A DNA stretch of 64,000 nt, taken from NCBI RefSeq assembly GCF_900108875.1, contig NZ_FNYJ01000002.1, forward strand, positions 283,383 through 347,382, given 5' to 3'. This stretch comes from Pseudomonas sp. NFR16 (lineage in GTDB: Bacteria; Pseudomonadota; Gammaproteobacteria; Pseudomonadales; Pseudomonadaceae). Of the stretch, positions 18,975 through 28,278 are shown one piece after another. The position numbers and the translations under genes are program-made. Numbering within the stretch: position 1 is the first letter of the stretch; the number at the start of each line of letters is the position of its first letter. The notes under the pieces were generated by a model. It was not told the origin of the DNA and did no database searches. It saw only the letters and a list, made by a program, of their open reading frames with translations.

Positions 18975-19688
18975 TCACGCCTTCAGTTGTTCGGTGTCGG
19001 CCCCACGCAACGGACAATGCTCACACCGTCCGACCCACTCAACCCGATAACTCAGACAGCAACTGCGCCGCTGCCTGACCCACTGCCCGTTCTTCCCTTC
19101 TATATAAGTGATCGCATTGAATAGCGGATTGCGTTTCCCGTCCGGCCGCAGCCTTTCGCGCAACAACCCGTAACCCGACGCCAGCGACACATCGCTGACC
19201 GCCGCCAACTCCCGCAGGCAGGTTTCCAGGTAATCCCCGGCGCTGCTCCACAACACGCCCGGCGCCACGCTGCCGTAAGCGCTCAATCGGGCGATGACGT
19301 GTTGCAGATTGTCGAGCAAAGGCGCAAACCGCAGGAACGGATCTTCCGAAGCAGACGTTTCGTACGCCGCTGCGTAAAACTTCACCCCGTCGAGCACGCC
19401 CTGTTCATTCACGGCAAAAGCCAGTTGATCCAGCTGCAATGGCCAACTGATCCGTCGCGTCAGCGTCGCCGCCACCACCGGCGGGATCAACTGCATGGCG
19501 TAGAATTTGAACCACTGCGACACCAGCACCGGCAACACGCCCGCCATCAGTTCAGGGCCGTAGACCTTCAGCAGCAGGCGATCCAGCGTGTCATCGCGCA
19601 ACAGCTCTGGCAGCGGCACGACAGGACGCCCGTCATCCGCGACGATGGTGTCCGCAAAGGTGGCCAACGGGCCGTCAAACACACACAC
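18975..19688 (-). CDS. FhuF-type siderophore ferric-iron reductase
   Basis: About 237 residues. The C-terminus has the FhuF [2Fe-2S] motif, adjacent Cys-Cys in RRSCCLSYR followed by Cys-x2-Cys in GRCEHCPL. FhuF reduces Fe3+ in imported hydroxamate siderophores in the cytoplasm. The start is uncertain. AGGAGG at 19698-19703 sits at the end of the upstream kinase gene and points to GTG 19688 or TTG 19694; an upstream GTG at 19733 is also open. This spacing puts the gene directly behind the two-component pair, so it is probably co-transcribed with it. Confidence 0.85.
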   Translation of the reverse strand: MCVFDGPLATFADTIVADDGRPVVPLPELLRDDTLDRLLLKVYGPELMAGVLPVLVSQWFKFYAMQLIPPVVAATLTRRISWPLQLDQLAFAVNEQGVLDGVKFYAAAYETSASEDPFLRFAPLLDNLQHVIARLSAYGSVAPGVLWSSAGDYLETCLRELAAVSDVSLASGYGLLRERLRPDGKRNPLFNAITYIEGKNGQWVRQRRSCCLSYRVEWVGRCEHCPLRGADTEQLKA

Positions 19689-19690
19689 GC

Positions 19691-21331
19691 TCAAACGTCC
19701 TCCTGTTGTCGCGGCCAGGAAAGGCTGAAGCACGCGCCGCCCAGGTGCTGACTGCGCCCGATCAACGCGCGCCCGCCGTGCCAGTGAATGATCCGCCGGA
19801 CGATCGACAGCCCCAGACCATGCCCGCCGGAAGCCCGCGTGCGGCTGTCATCCAGGCGCATGAACGGCGTGAAAATCCGCTCCCATGCCGTTTCCGGCAC
19901 GCCGGGGCCATCGTCGTCGACATCGATTCGGCAGCGCGTCTGGCTCAATTGATAGCCGATACACACCTCGGACTCCGCGTGCCGCGTGGCGTTACTCACC
20001 AGATTCTGCAATGCGCGATGCAGGTAACGGGGTTCGGCCTCGACCCAGGCTCCGTTGCCCAGAGCCGCATCTTCGTTGACCACCAGGCACTGGCCGCGGG
20101 TGACGCGAACGTTGGCGCGCAGTGGCGCAAGCTCGGCGATCACTTGATCGATCAAGGCGTCGAGGTCGATCCGCTGGAAATTCAAGGTTGGCGCGCCCTG
20201 CTCCAGACGCGCATAGGTCAGCATCTCGTCGACCAGCTTGTCGAGGTCCTGAATATCGTTGTCCATGCCGACCATGTATTGGTGCCGCGCCTGGGGCGTG
20301 CTCGCCTCGCCGATCATCTCCAGACCGAAGCGCAGGCGCGCCACCGGCGTACGCAGCTCGTGGGATACCGCCCGCACCAGTTCACGCTGGGTGGTCAGCG
20401 AACGCTGCAAATGCTCGGCCATGCCATTGAACGCCGAGGCCAGACGCCCCACCGAATCGGCGCCGCTTTCCGGCACGCGGGTTTCCAGGCTGCCTTGGGC
20501 GATTCGCGTCGCGGCGGCCTCCAGCCCGCGCAAGCGATGTTCCAGCCGGCGCACCAGCAAATACACCACCAGACCGATCAGGCACAGCCCCAGAAACGCG
20601 ATGAGAATCAGCAGTTCGGGCGGGTAAGGATTCATCTGGTAAAGCGGGCCGATCTCCAGCACCCACGGGGTTTTACCGACGCCGGACAGCACGCGGATGG
20701 AATCGCCGCCCTTGCCCAGCGCCATTACCGTATCGCCCTCCTCGATGCGCCGACGCTGATCGTCGTCGACGTCGGCCTGCTCCAGCCTGATCAGGTGCAG
20801 GTCGAAGCCGAAACCCTTGCTCACTCGCAGGTTTTCCAGGCGCATCGGCTGCTCGTCAACGGGCACACGCACCAACTCATCGAGCAGCAGAAAGAGCGTC
20901 GCCCGGGCCAATTGCTCACTGATCTGCTGCACTTCGCCGGTCAACAGCAACGCTGCCCCGCTGTCTGACGAGCCCGCCGGCGCAACTTCGCGAAAGACCC
21001 GAGCGGCATGGGGGCCGGTCTGTTCGACGATAACCTGGCCACGGCTCAGCCGATTGCGCGCGCTGCCATCCAGATGCGCCTGAGCGGCGGTTTGCAGCGC
21101 CAGCGGAATGCCGAGCAAGCGTTCCCACACGGCCAGCGCACGGATGCGTTCGATGCTGTCCATGTGTTTCAGGTTGTCGGCCATCAGGGTGAAGGTGCCG
21201 TGGGCCAGTTGCTCGCGGTATTGCTCGCTGCGCACCTTGTTGACCAGGTGCAGCGTCAGCACGCCCAGCAGGGCGACCAGCACCAGGACGCCCAGCATGC
21301 CGCCGTAAATGCGCAGAAAGATGGAGTGCAT
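19691..21331 (-). CDS. Sensor histidine kinase, RstB-like
   Basis: 546 residues. TM1 is about 10-30, a periplasmic region about 31-238, and TM2 about 239-260. HAMP is followed by the H-box VSHELRTPVARLRF with His324, then N-box NLVSNATRHA and G-boxes DDDGPGVP and GGHGLGLS. As I recall, its place beside nrdAB and the response regulator matches P. aeruginosa PA1157-PA1158. The signal is unknown. It follows the regulator gene by 3 bases, and its own 3' end contains the ribosome site of the FhuF gene, so the three form an operon. Confidence 0.88.
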   Translation of the reverse strand: MHSIFLRIYGGMLGVLVLVALLGVLTLHLVNKVRSEQYREQLAHGTFTLMADNLKHMDSIERIRALAVWERLLGIPLALQTAAQAHLDGSARNRLSRGQVIVEQTGPHAARVFREVAPAGSSDSGAALLLTGEVQQISEQLARATLFLLLDELVRVPVDEQPMRLENLRVSKGFGFDLHLIRLEQADVDDDQRRRIEEGDTVMALGKGGDSIRVLSGVGKTPWVLEIGPLYQMNPYPPELLILIAFLGLCLIGLVVYLLVRRLEHRLRGLEAAATRIAQGSLETRVPESGADSVGRLASAFNGMAEHLQRSLTTQRELVRAVSHELRTPVARLRFGLEMIGEASTPQARHQYMVGMDNDIQDLDKLVDEMLTYARLEQGAPTLNFQRIDLDALIDQVIAELAPLRANVRVTRGQCLVVNEDAALGNGAWVEAEPRYLHRALQNLVSNATRHAESEVCIGYQLSQTRCRIDVDDDGPGVPETAWERIFTPFMRLDDSRTRASGGHGLGLSIVRRIIHWHGGRALIGRSQHLGGACFSLSWPRQQEDV

Positions 21332-21334
21332 GGG

Positions 21335-22072
21335 TCAGCCGTTGAGCATGACGTGACTCATGTCCCTGGCCGCTTCCGGTACGAACAGATAGCCCTTGCT
21401 GCGCACAGTCTTGATCAGGCGCGGATGGATCGGGTCGTCACCGATGCGCGGACGGATTCGCGAAATGCGCACATCGATCGAACGGTCCTGGCCGTCATAG
21501 CCGACGCCGCGCAGCGCTGTAAAGATTTCCTCACGGGAGAGAATGCGACCGGCGTTGGCCACCAGCAGCCACAAGAGGTCGAATTCGGCGCTGGTGAGGT
21601 CGATGCTGTGGTCGTTGAGCCAGGCCTCGCGCAGCGCGTTGTCGACCACCAGAGGGCCGAACACCAGACGGCGCTGCTCTGGAGCGGGCGTTTGCGCCGG
21701 CTCGGTGCGCCGTAACAGGGCACGAATGCGCGCCAACAGCACCCGAGGGTGAACCGGTTTGCCCACGTAATCGTCGGCGCCCATGTCCAGACCCTCAATC
21801 TGGTCGCTGTCGTCGGTGCGGGCCGTGAGCATCAGGATCGGTCCCTCGTAGCGACTGCGCACGTTGCGGCAGATGCTCAGGCCATCTTCGCCGGGCAGCA
21901 TGAGGTCGAGAATCACAAGGTCCGGCTGCTCGTCGATGATCCGCTGAGCAGCGCGCGCGCCATCGCCTTCCAGACTGACGCGCAGGCCGTTGCTTTCAAG
22001 GTAATCGCGGGTCAGCTCGGCCAGCCGCCGATCATCCTCGACGATCAGCACCTGCCAGGGTTCTTGGTGCAC
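21335..22072 (-). CDS. OmpR-family response regulator, RstA-like
   Basis: 245 residues. Receiver with VEDD, phospho-acceptor Asp56 and the Lys of DDYVGKP; OmpR winged helix at about 135-235 with RSIDVRISRIRPRI and TVRSKGYLF. The start is GTG at 22072, 8 bases after AGGAGA; the open frame continues upstream without homologous sequence. It is first in an operon with the kinase and the FhuF-type reductase, which suggests a link to iron or envelope stress, but this is inference. Confidence 0.9.
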   Translation of the reverse strand: MHQEPWQVLIVEDDRRLAELTRDYLESNGLRVSLEGDGARAAQRIIDEQPDLVILDLMLPGEDGLSICRNVRSRYEGPILMLTARTDDSDQIEGLDMGADDYVGKPVHPRVLLARIRALLRRTEPAQTPAPEQRRLVFGPLVVDNALREAWLNDHSIDLTSAEFDLLWLLVANAGRILSREEIFTALRGVGYDGQDRSIDVRISRIRPRIGDDPIHPRLIKTVRSKGYLFVPEAARDMSHVMLNG

Positions 22073-22346
22073 GGTCGGTGTCTCCTGGTGATTGTTCTTA
22101 TTAATAGCCAGTGCAGCAGAGGGTTCGCGCTCACAGGATTTCGTCGGCCTGACGGACGCAATTGTAACCAGTCCTCCAACATGACAAACGACATGCCACA
22201 CAGCCTTGCCAGGCGCATATTTTGTGATAGGGTGCGCGCCCGCGAAAAACCCGAAAATTGATTTCTACCCCTGAAAAATCGCCCATCCCAGTCGCCATGC
22301 GGCCTACACGCGATTTCCCCGATTCGCACACAAATTACACACAGCT

Positions 22347-22355
22347 TTATCCACA
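22347..22355 (+). promoter_or_regulatory. DnaA box upstream of nrdA
   Basis: TTATCCACA is a perfect DnaA 9-mer, 444 bp before the nrdA start and about 20-40 bp before the candidate promoter. DnaA is a known regulator of nrdAB in E. coli. Confidence 0.7.
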
Positions 22356-22383
22356 GGTGACACGTTGCAATTGGTGTCCGAAA

Positions 22384-22430
22384 CGCATTATCTTGTAGCC
22401 CGTCGCTGATGAAGACCCTACATGTAGGGT
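22384..22430. promoter_or_regulatory. Probable tandem NrdR boxes
   Basis: ACCCTACATGTAGGGT (22415-22430) is a perfect 16-bp palindrome whose core CTACATGTAG fits the NrdR consensus CwAtATaTwG. CATTATCTTG (22386-22395) matches the same core at 8 of 10 positions. The two centres are 32 bp apart, about three helical turns, as expected for NrdR pairs. The upstream box overlaps the candidate -10. Confidence 0.68.
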
Positions 22431-22790
22431 TTGACTCGAAAAACCAAACACAAGTGGCCGAGAGATTTCAAGCATTTTTTCTCGTGTTCAAAGGGCTGAA
22501 CCACCCCCGGTTTTACCGCCTGACCGCTTTCACGCGAATGGCAGACAGCAAGCGTCACGATCTGCGCGTAGCGGTACAAGTGTTGCAACACAAGTCGAGC
22601 ATTCTGCAACAGTTTTTTCCGGGCGACGGGCTCAGGCCCGTACCCTTCTGGACTTCGAAACCACGGACGGTCAATCAGCCTTTCCCTCCGTTTTGAAGTT
22701 TCTGGACTGACGTTTGTCGGTCAACTGCCTCAAGACGGAACGGTGGATGCCCCTGGCGTCCAAATAAACATAGAGAACGTGGAGACACCC

Positions 22791-25703
22791 ATGCAAACAG
22801 ACACAACTCGCGAGAATCCGCAGGCCATTGCGCCGCAGACAGGTGCGACCCAGCAGGACCTGTCCGCGACCGCTCCGGGTCAGCTGCGCGTGATCAAGCG
22901 TAACGGCACCGTTGTTCCGTACACCGATGACAAGATCACCGTCGCCATCACCAAGGCCTTCCTCGCAGTTGAAGGCGGCACCGCTGCCGCTTCGTCGCGC
23001 ATCCACGACACCGTTGCCCGTCTGACCGAACAGGTCACCGCGACTTTCAAGCGTCGCATGCCTTCGGGCGGCACCATCCACATCGAAGAAATTCAGGATC
23101 AGGTAGAACTGGCGCTGATGCGCGCTGGCGAGCAAAAAGTGGCTCGCGACTACGTGATCTATCGCAACGACCGCTCCAAAGAGCGTGCCGGTCGTGGCGG
23201 CGATGCGCCTGTGCAGGCTCACCCGTCGATCCGCATCACCACCAAGGACGGCAGCCTCGCGCCGCTGGACATGGGTCGCCTGAACACCATCATCACCGAA
23301 GCGTGTGAAGGCCTGGCCGAGGTTGACGCCAACCTGATCCAGAACGAAACCCTGAAAAACCTGTACGACGGCGTGGCCCTGACCGACGTCAACACCGCAC
23401 TGGTGATGACAGCGCGCACCCTGGTCGAGCGTGAGCCGAACTACTCGTTCGTCACCGCCCGCCTGCTGATGGACACCCTGCGTGCCGAAGGCCTGGGTTT
23501 CCTGGGCGTCGCCGAAAGCGCCACTCACCACGAAATGGTCGACCTGTACGCCAAGGCACTGCCGGCTTACGTCGCCAAAGGTATCGAGTTCGAACTGCTG
23601 AACCCTGTCCTGGCCGAATTCGACCTGGAAAAACTGGGCAAGGCGATCAACCACGAGCGCGACCAGCAGTTCACTTATCTGGGCTTGCAGACCCTGTACG
23701 ACCGTTACTTCATCCACAAGGATGGTGTGCGTTTCGAACTGCCGCAGATCTTCTTCATGCGTGTGGCCATGGGCCTGGCAATCGAAGAGAAAGCCCGTGA
23801 AGACCGCGCCATCGAGTTCTACAACCTGTTGTCGTCCTTCGACTACATGGCATCGACCCCGACGCTGTTCAACGCCGGCACCCTGCGTCCACAGCTGTCG
23901 AGCTGCTACCTGACCACTGTTCCGGATGACCTGTCGGGCATTTACCACGCCATCCACGACAACGCCATGCTGTCCAAATTCGCAGGCGGTCTGGGCAACG
24001 ACTGGACGCCGGTTCGTGCGCTGGGCTCGTACATCAAGGGCACCAACGGCAAATCCCAAGGCGTTGTGCCATTCCTGAAAGTGGTCAACGACACCGCCGT
24101 TGCAGTGAACCAGGGCGGCAAGCGCAAAGGCGCTGTCTGTGCCTACCTGGAAACCTGGCACATGGACATCGAAGAGTTCATCGAGCTGCGCAAGAACACC
24201 GGTGACGATCGCCGTCGTACCCACGACATGAACACCGCCAACTGGATTCCTGACCTGTTCATGAAGCGTGTCTTCGATGACGGCAAATGGACCCTGTTCT
24301 CGCCTTCCGAAGTTCCGGACCTGCACGACCTGACCGGCAAAGCCTTCGAGGAACGTTACGAGTACTACGAAGCGCTGACCGAGTACCCAGGCAAGATCAA
24401 GCTGTTCAAGACCATTCAGGCCAAAGACCTGTGGCGCAAGATGCTGTCCATGCTGTTTGAAACCGGCCACCCTTGGCTGACTTTCAAAGACCCGTGCAAC
24501 CTGCGTTCGCCACAGCAGCACGTTGGTGTGGTCCACAGCTCGAACCTGTGCACCGAGATCACCCTGAACACCAACAAGGACGAGATCGCGGTCTGCAACC
24601 TGGGCTCGATCAACCTGCCGAACCACATCGTCAACGGCAAGCTGGACACCGACAAGCTCAAGCGCACCATCGACGTAGCCGTTCGCATGCTCGATAACGT
24701 CATCGACATCAACTACTACTCGGTGCCACAGGCGAAGAACTCCAACTTCCGTCACCGTCCGGTCGGTCTGGGCATCATGGGCTTCCAGGACGCGCTGTAC
24801 CTGCAGCACATTCCTTACGGTTCCGATGCTGCCGTCGAATTCGCCGACCGCTCGATGGAAGCCGTCAGCTACTACGCGATCCAGGCTTCCTGTGATCTGG
24901 CCGACGAGCGTGGCGCCTACGAGACGTTCCAGGGTTCGCTGTGGTCCAAAGGCATCCTGCCGCTGGATTCGCAACAGATCCTGATCGAAGCCCGTGGCCA
25001 GAAGTACATCGACGTCGACCTGAACGAAACCCTGGACTGGGCGCCCGTGCGTGCTCGCGTTCAGAAAGGCATTCGTAACTCGAACATCATGGCCATCGCG
25101 CCGACCGCGACCATCGCCAACATCACCGGCGTTTCGCAGTCGATCGAACCGACCTACCAGAACCTGTACGTGAAATCGAACCTGTCGGGCGAGTTCACCG
25201 TGATCAACCCGTACCTGGTTCGCGACCTCAAGGCTCGCGATCTGTGGGACTCGGTCATGATCAACGACCTCAAGTACTACGACGGTTCGGTCCAGCAGAT
25301 CGAGCGCATCCCGCAGGAGCTCAAAGACCTCTACGCCACCGCGTTCGAAGTCGAAGCCCGCTGGATCGTCGACGCTGCAAGCCGTCGCCAGAAGTGGATC
25401 GACCAGGCTCAGTCGCTGAACCTGTACATCGCTGGCGCATCGGGCAAGAAGCTGGACGTGACCTACCGCATGGCGTGGTTCCGTGGCCTGAAAACCACCT
25501 ACTACCTCCGTGCCCTGGCCGCGACCAGCACCGAGAAGTCGACCATCAACACCGGTAAACTGAACGCCGTTTCCAGCGGCGGCCACGGCCCGGACGACTC
25601 GGCGATCACCGCCCCACGTCCAGCCGAAGCAGCCCCGGCCGGCCCAGCGCCAGTGCCAAAGGCCTGCGCCATTGATGAGCCGGATTGCGAGGCTTGTCAG
25701 TAA
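22791..25703 (+). CDS. nrdA: Class Ia ribonucleoside-diphosphate reductase, alpha subunit NrdA
   Basis: 970 residues, longer than E. coli NrdA because it has two ATP-cone domains in series: about 31-125 (RVIKRNGTVVPYTDDKI) and about 143-235 (IRITTKDGSLAPLDMGRL). P. aeruginosa NrdA has the same duplication, used for dATP/ATP allosteric control. Active-site cysteines are visible in SSCYLT, NLCTEI and AVCNLGS, and the C-terminal redox pair in CEAC. It reduces ribonucleotides with NrdB. The ATG at 22791 follows GGAG; the upstream extension is not conserved. Codon use is strongly biased toward highly expressed gene codons. Confidence 0.97.
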   Translation: MQTDTTRENPQAIAPQTGATQQDLSATAPGQLRVIKRNGTVVPYTDDKITVAITKAFLAVEGGTAAASSRIHDTVARLTEQVTATFKRRMPSGGTIHIEEIQDQVELALMRAGEQKVARDYVIYRNDRSKERAGRGGDAPVQAHPSIRITTKDGSLAPLDMGRLNTIITEACEGLAEVDANLIQNETLKNLYDGVALTDVNTALVMTARTLVEREPNYSFVTARLLMDTLRAEGLGFLGVAESATHHEMVDLYAKALPAYVAKGIEFELLNPVLAEFDLEKLGKAINHERDQQFTYLGLQTLYDRYFIHKDGVRFELPQIFFMRVAMGLAIEEKAREDRAIEFYNLLSSFDYMASTPTLFNAGTLRPQLSSCYLTTVPDDLSGIYHAIHDNAMLSKFAGGLGNDWTPVRALGSYIKGTNGKSQGVVPFLKVVNDTAVAVNQGGKRKGAVCAYLETWHMDIEEFIELRKNTGDDRRRTHDMNTANWIPDLFMKRVFDDGKWTLFSPSEVPDLHDLTGKAFEERYEYYEALTEYPGKIKLFKTIQAKDLWRKMLSMLFETGHPWLTFKDPCNLRSPQQHVGVVHSSNLCTEITLNTNKDEIAVCNLGSINLPNHIVNGKLDTDKLKRTIDVAVRMLDNVIDINYYSVPQAKNSNFRHRPVGLGIMGFQDALYLQHIPYGSDAAVEFADRSMEAVSYYAIQASCDLADERGAYETFQGSLWSKGILPLDSQQILIEARGQKYIDVDLNETLDWAPVRARVQKGIRNSNIMAIAPTATIANITGVSQSIEPTYQNLYVKSNLSGEFTVINPYLVRDLKARDLWDSVMINDLKYYDGSVQQIERIPQELKDLYATAFEVEARWIVDAASRRQKWIDQAQSLNLYIAGASGKKLDVTYRMAWFRGLKTTYYLRALAATSTEKSTINTGKLNAVSSGGHGPDDSAITAPRPAEAAPAGPAPVPKACAIDEPDCEACQ

Positions 25704-25749
25704 TAAACACGCTGGACGCCGCACGTTTCTGAGCGGCGTCCGCGTTGTT

Positions 25750-25808
25750 GCCGAGTTTTTCGGCCTCCTCACGTACTGACGTACGCTCCGGGGTCCAAAA
25801 AACTCGGC
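25750..25808 (+). other. Structured element between nrdA and nrdB
   Basis: GCCGAGTTTTT (25750-25760) and AAAAACTCGGC (25798-25808) form an 11-bp outer stem. Inside, CGTAC-TGAC-GTACG forms a small hairpin. It lies in the 285-bp gap between the two subunit genes and may adjust nrdB level or mRNA stability. The rest of the gap holds no gene. Confidence 0.6.
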
Positions 25809-25988
25809 GCCTAGCGGTCACTCGCTCAGACTCGCGCTCTTCATGCAGCGCCAGTTAAAAAAGCAAAATCAGGGGCTCAGTCCCCAAGACTTCATGTTCT
25901 TTGCGTGCAACGCCTGATACGCAACCGACACTCAAGATCCATCAGGTCAGTCATCTATCACTGACCCTCACGCAGGAGCCTCATCACC

Positions 25989-27236
25989 ATGCTGAGCTGG
26001 GACGAATTCGACAAAGAAGACGCCGCTGAACCCGCCAAAGGCGCCAACGCCGGCCACGCTTCAGAAGCGGCCATGGACAAACTCGACAGCGCCGGTGGTG
26101 CAGCCGCGCAGGAAGCACGCGCTGCCAACGCCAACGACTCCGCTGCCGTCGCCCGCGCCAAAGCGGCTCTGAACAAACTCGACATCGCCGAAGGTCTGGC
26201 CGAGCTGGAAGGCTCCGCCGCACGCGTTGCCGTCGACGAAAAGCGCATGATCAACTGCCGCGCCGACCTCAACCAACTCGTGCCTTTCAAGTACGACTGG
26301 GCCTGGCAGAAGTACCTGGACGGCTGCGCAAACCACTGGATGCCGCAAGAAGTCAACATGACCGCCGACATCGCCCTCTGGAAAAACCCGGAAGGCCTGA
26401 CCGACGACGAACGCCGCATCGTCATGCGCAACCTGGGCTTCTTCTCCACCGCCGACTCCCTGGTTGCCAACAACCTCGCGCTGGCCGTGTATCGCCTGAT
26501 CACCAACCCTGAATGCCGCCAGTACATCCTGCGCCAGGCCTTCGAGGAAGCGATCCACACCCATGCCTACCAGTACTGCATCGAATCGCTGGGCATGGAC
26601 GAAGGCGAGATCTTCAACATGTACCACGAGATCCCATCGGTTGCGAAAAAAGCCGCCTGGGGCCTGAAATACACCCGCGCCATCTCCGATCCGGAATTCA
26701 ACACCGGCACCGTCGAGACCGACAAAGAACTGCTGCGCAACCTGATCGCCTACTACTGCGTTCTCGAAGGCATCTTCTTCTACTGCGGCTTCACCCAGAT
26801 CCTCTCGATGGGCCGCCGCAACAAAATGACCGGCGTCGCAGAGCAGTTCCAGTACATCCTGCGCGACGAGTCCATGCACCTGAACTTCGGCATCGACGTG
26901 ATCAACCAGATCAAGATCGAAAACCCGCACCTGTGGGACGCCGAACTGAAGGAAGAAGCCTCGCAAATGATCCTGCAAGGCACTCAGCTGGAAATCGAAT
27001 ACGCCCGCGACACCATGCCTCGCGGCGTACTGGGCATGAACGCCGCGATGATGGAAGACTATCTGAAGTTCATCGCCAACCGTCGTTTGAGCCAGATTGG
27101 TCTGAAGGAAGAATACCCAGGCACCACCAACCCGTTCCCATGGATGAGCGAGATCATGGACTTGAAGAAAGAGAAGAACTTCTTTGAGACGCGAGTGATT
27201 GAGTATCAGACGGGTGGGGCTTTGAGCTGGGATTGA
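25989..27236 (+). CDS. nrdB: Class Ia ribonucleoside-diphosphate reductase, beta subunit NrdB
   Basis: 415 residues. The diiron ligands are visible: Asp156 region (STADSLV), Glu187 and His190 in [12 protein letters not shown], Glu in VLEGIFF, and Glu/His in [10 protein letters not shown]. The radical tyrosine is Tyr194, at the usual spacing of four after the histidine. An alanine-rich N-terminal extension (about residues 12-80) is common in Pseudomonas NrdB. The C-terminus GALSWD is the peptide that docks on NrdA. GCAGGAG precedes the ATG at 25989. An intrinsic terminator follows at 27305. Confidence 0.97.
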   Translation: MLSWDEFDKEDAAEPAKGANAGHASEAAMDKLDSAGGAAAQEARAANANDSAAVARAKAALNKLDIAEGLAELEGSAARVAVDEKRMINCRADLNQLVPFKYDWAWQKYLDGCANHWMPQEVNMTADIALWKNPEGLTDDERRIVMRNLGFFSTADSLVANNLALAVYRLITNPECRQYILRQAFEEAIHTHAYQYCIESLGMDEGEIFNMYHEIPSVAKKAAWGLKYTRAISDPEFNTGTVETDKELLRNLIAYYCVLEGIFFYCGFTQILSMGRRNKMTGVAEQFQYILRDESMHLNFGIDVINQIKIENPHLWDAELKEEASQMILQGTQLEIEYARDTMPRGVLGMNAAMMEDYLKFIANRRLSQIGLKEEYPGTTNPFPWMSEIMDLKKEKNFFETRVIEYQTGGALSWD

Positions 27237-27304
27237 TAATTACCCCCGTGAAGTCGCATCAAAACCTGAATCCATCTCATCAAGAATGAAATGGTTTGGT
27301 GTCG

Positions 27305-27333
27305 AAAGGGTTGCCAAATGGCAACCCTTTTTT
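27305..27333 (+). terminator. Intrinsic terminator of nrdAB
   Basis: AAAGGGTTGCC / GGCAACCCTTT is a perfect 11-bp stem with a 4-base loop, followed by further T residues. Confidence 0.93.
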
Positions 27334-27453
27334 GTCTCAACCGTGAGCCTCGAATTTTCTGAATTGGACGACATTCTGGCGTATGGGCTTACCAGAAGCA
27401 GCGGCCAAGAGAGGTAATCGTGACACGTGATCTAAGCTCGTCCCTGCTTCCGA

Positions 27454-27503
27454 GATCGTTCCTACGCTCTGCGTGGGAATGCAGCTGCTGACGCTCCGCG
27501 TCT
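27454..27503 (+). repeat. Left REP-like inverted repeat of a RAYT element
   Basis: About 50 bases starting GATCGTTCC, containing ACGCTCTGCGTGGGAATGC and GACGCTCCGCGTC. Matches the reverse complement of 28152-28202 at nearly all positions. GACGCTCCGCGTC is itself a hairpin. Confidence 0.85.
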
Positions 27504-27617
27504 CAGTCTCGACAAATCCGATACACGCTCGAAGCACTCCGAAACACCAGCGCGACGACTCGCGCCTTATACATAACCTAGCCTAAATCGCTCCCTTTCA
27601 GATTCAAGGACGATTCC

Positions 27618-28151
27618 ATGGCCAGAAGCCGATATACCATCACCGAAGCCCATAATCCTCATTTCCTCACGTGCACCATCGTCGAATGGCTTCCACTCTT
27701 CACCCGCCCAGCCCTGGTCGACATCGTGCTGAACGCATGGCGCTTTCAACAAGCGAATCAGAGCCTGAAGCTTTATGGTTATGTCGTTCTCGAAAACCAC
27801 CTCCATTACCTCGCGCAATCTCCAGACCTCGAAAAATCTGTCGCCAGCTTCAAGTCTTTCACGGCGAGAAACATCATCGATTACTTGGAGGGAGTCCGGG
27901 CAGAACGCACCCTGCAGCGCCTGCGCTTCGCTAAGCGCGCACATAAAGTCGACCGCGTTTATCAGGTCTGGCAAGAGGGCGTACATGCTGAATTGGTGTA
28001 TAGCGAAAGCGTGATGCGGCAGAAGCTCGAGTACATCCACGCCAATCCAGTGAAACGAGGATACGTCGATTTTGGTGAGCATTGGAGATACTCCAGCGCG
28101 CGGGATTACCAGGGACAACCAGGGCTGATTGAGATCCAGAAGTGGTATTAG
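27618..28151 (+). CDS. REP-associated tyrosine transposase (RAYT, Y1-type HUH nuclease)
   Basis: 177 residues. The metal-binding motif is ENHLHYLAQ (His-x-His) near residue 60, and the candidate catalytic Tyr lies in QKLEYIHANPVKRGYV, the typical RAYT C-terminal signature. RAYTs nick single-stranded REP sequences and are thought to have spread REPs. AAGGA stands 8 bases before the ATG at 27618. The gene is intact and sits exactly between two inverted REP-like repeats, so the unit is a complete REPtron-like element. Confidence 0.92.
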   Translation: MARSRYTITEAHNPHFLTCTIVEWLPLFTRPALVDIVLNAWRFQQANQSLKLYGYVVLENHLHYLAQSPDLEKSVASFKSFTARNIIDYLEGVRAERTLQRLRFAKRAHKVDRVYQVWQEGVHAELVYSESVMRQKLEYIHANPVKRGYVDFGEHWRYSSARDYQGQPGLIEIQKWY

Positions 28152-28202
28152 CTGACGCGGAGCGTCACTCGCGGCATTCCCACGCGGAGCGTTGGAACGA
28201 TC
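28152..28202 (-). repeat. Right REP-like inverted repeat of a RAYT element
   Basis: Starts at the base after the transposase stop: CTGACGCGGAGCGTC, then GCATTCCCACGCGGAGCGTT, ending GGAACGATC. Inverted relative to 27454-27503. Confidence 0.85.
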
Positions 28203-28278
28203 AATAACCAGTTGTAACCACGCCTCACACTGAAGCAACATCCCTTTTCCTACAAGCGACATGGAAAAGGACTACAAC

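Larger units (their letters stand above)
22073..22790. other. Divergent control region of the response regulator and nrdA
   Basis: 718 bases without a convincing gene. The nrdA side holds a perfect DnaA box and a palindromic NrdR-type site (listed separately). A candidate promoter lies with them: TTGCAA at 22365-22370 and CATTAT at 22386-22391, which is closely spaced (15 bp). The remaining 360 bases to the nrdA start would be an unusually long leader. Confidence 0.6.

Noticed and set aside
22671..25772. A 1033-codon open frame antisense to nrdA
   Set aside because: Shadow of a highly expressed GC-rich gene with strong codon bias; no ribosome site or recognisable domain, while nrdA on the other strand is certain.
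27337..27537. A 66-codon open frame between nrdB and the transposase
   Set aside because: Overlaps the left REP-like repeat of the RAYT element and has no ribosome site.
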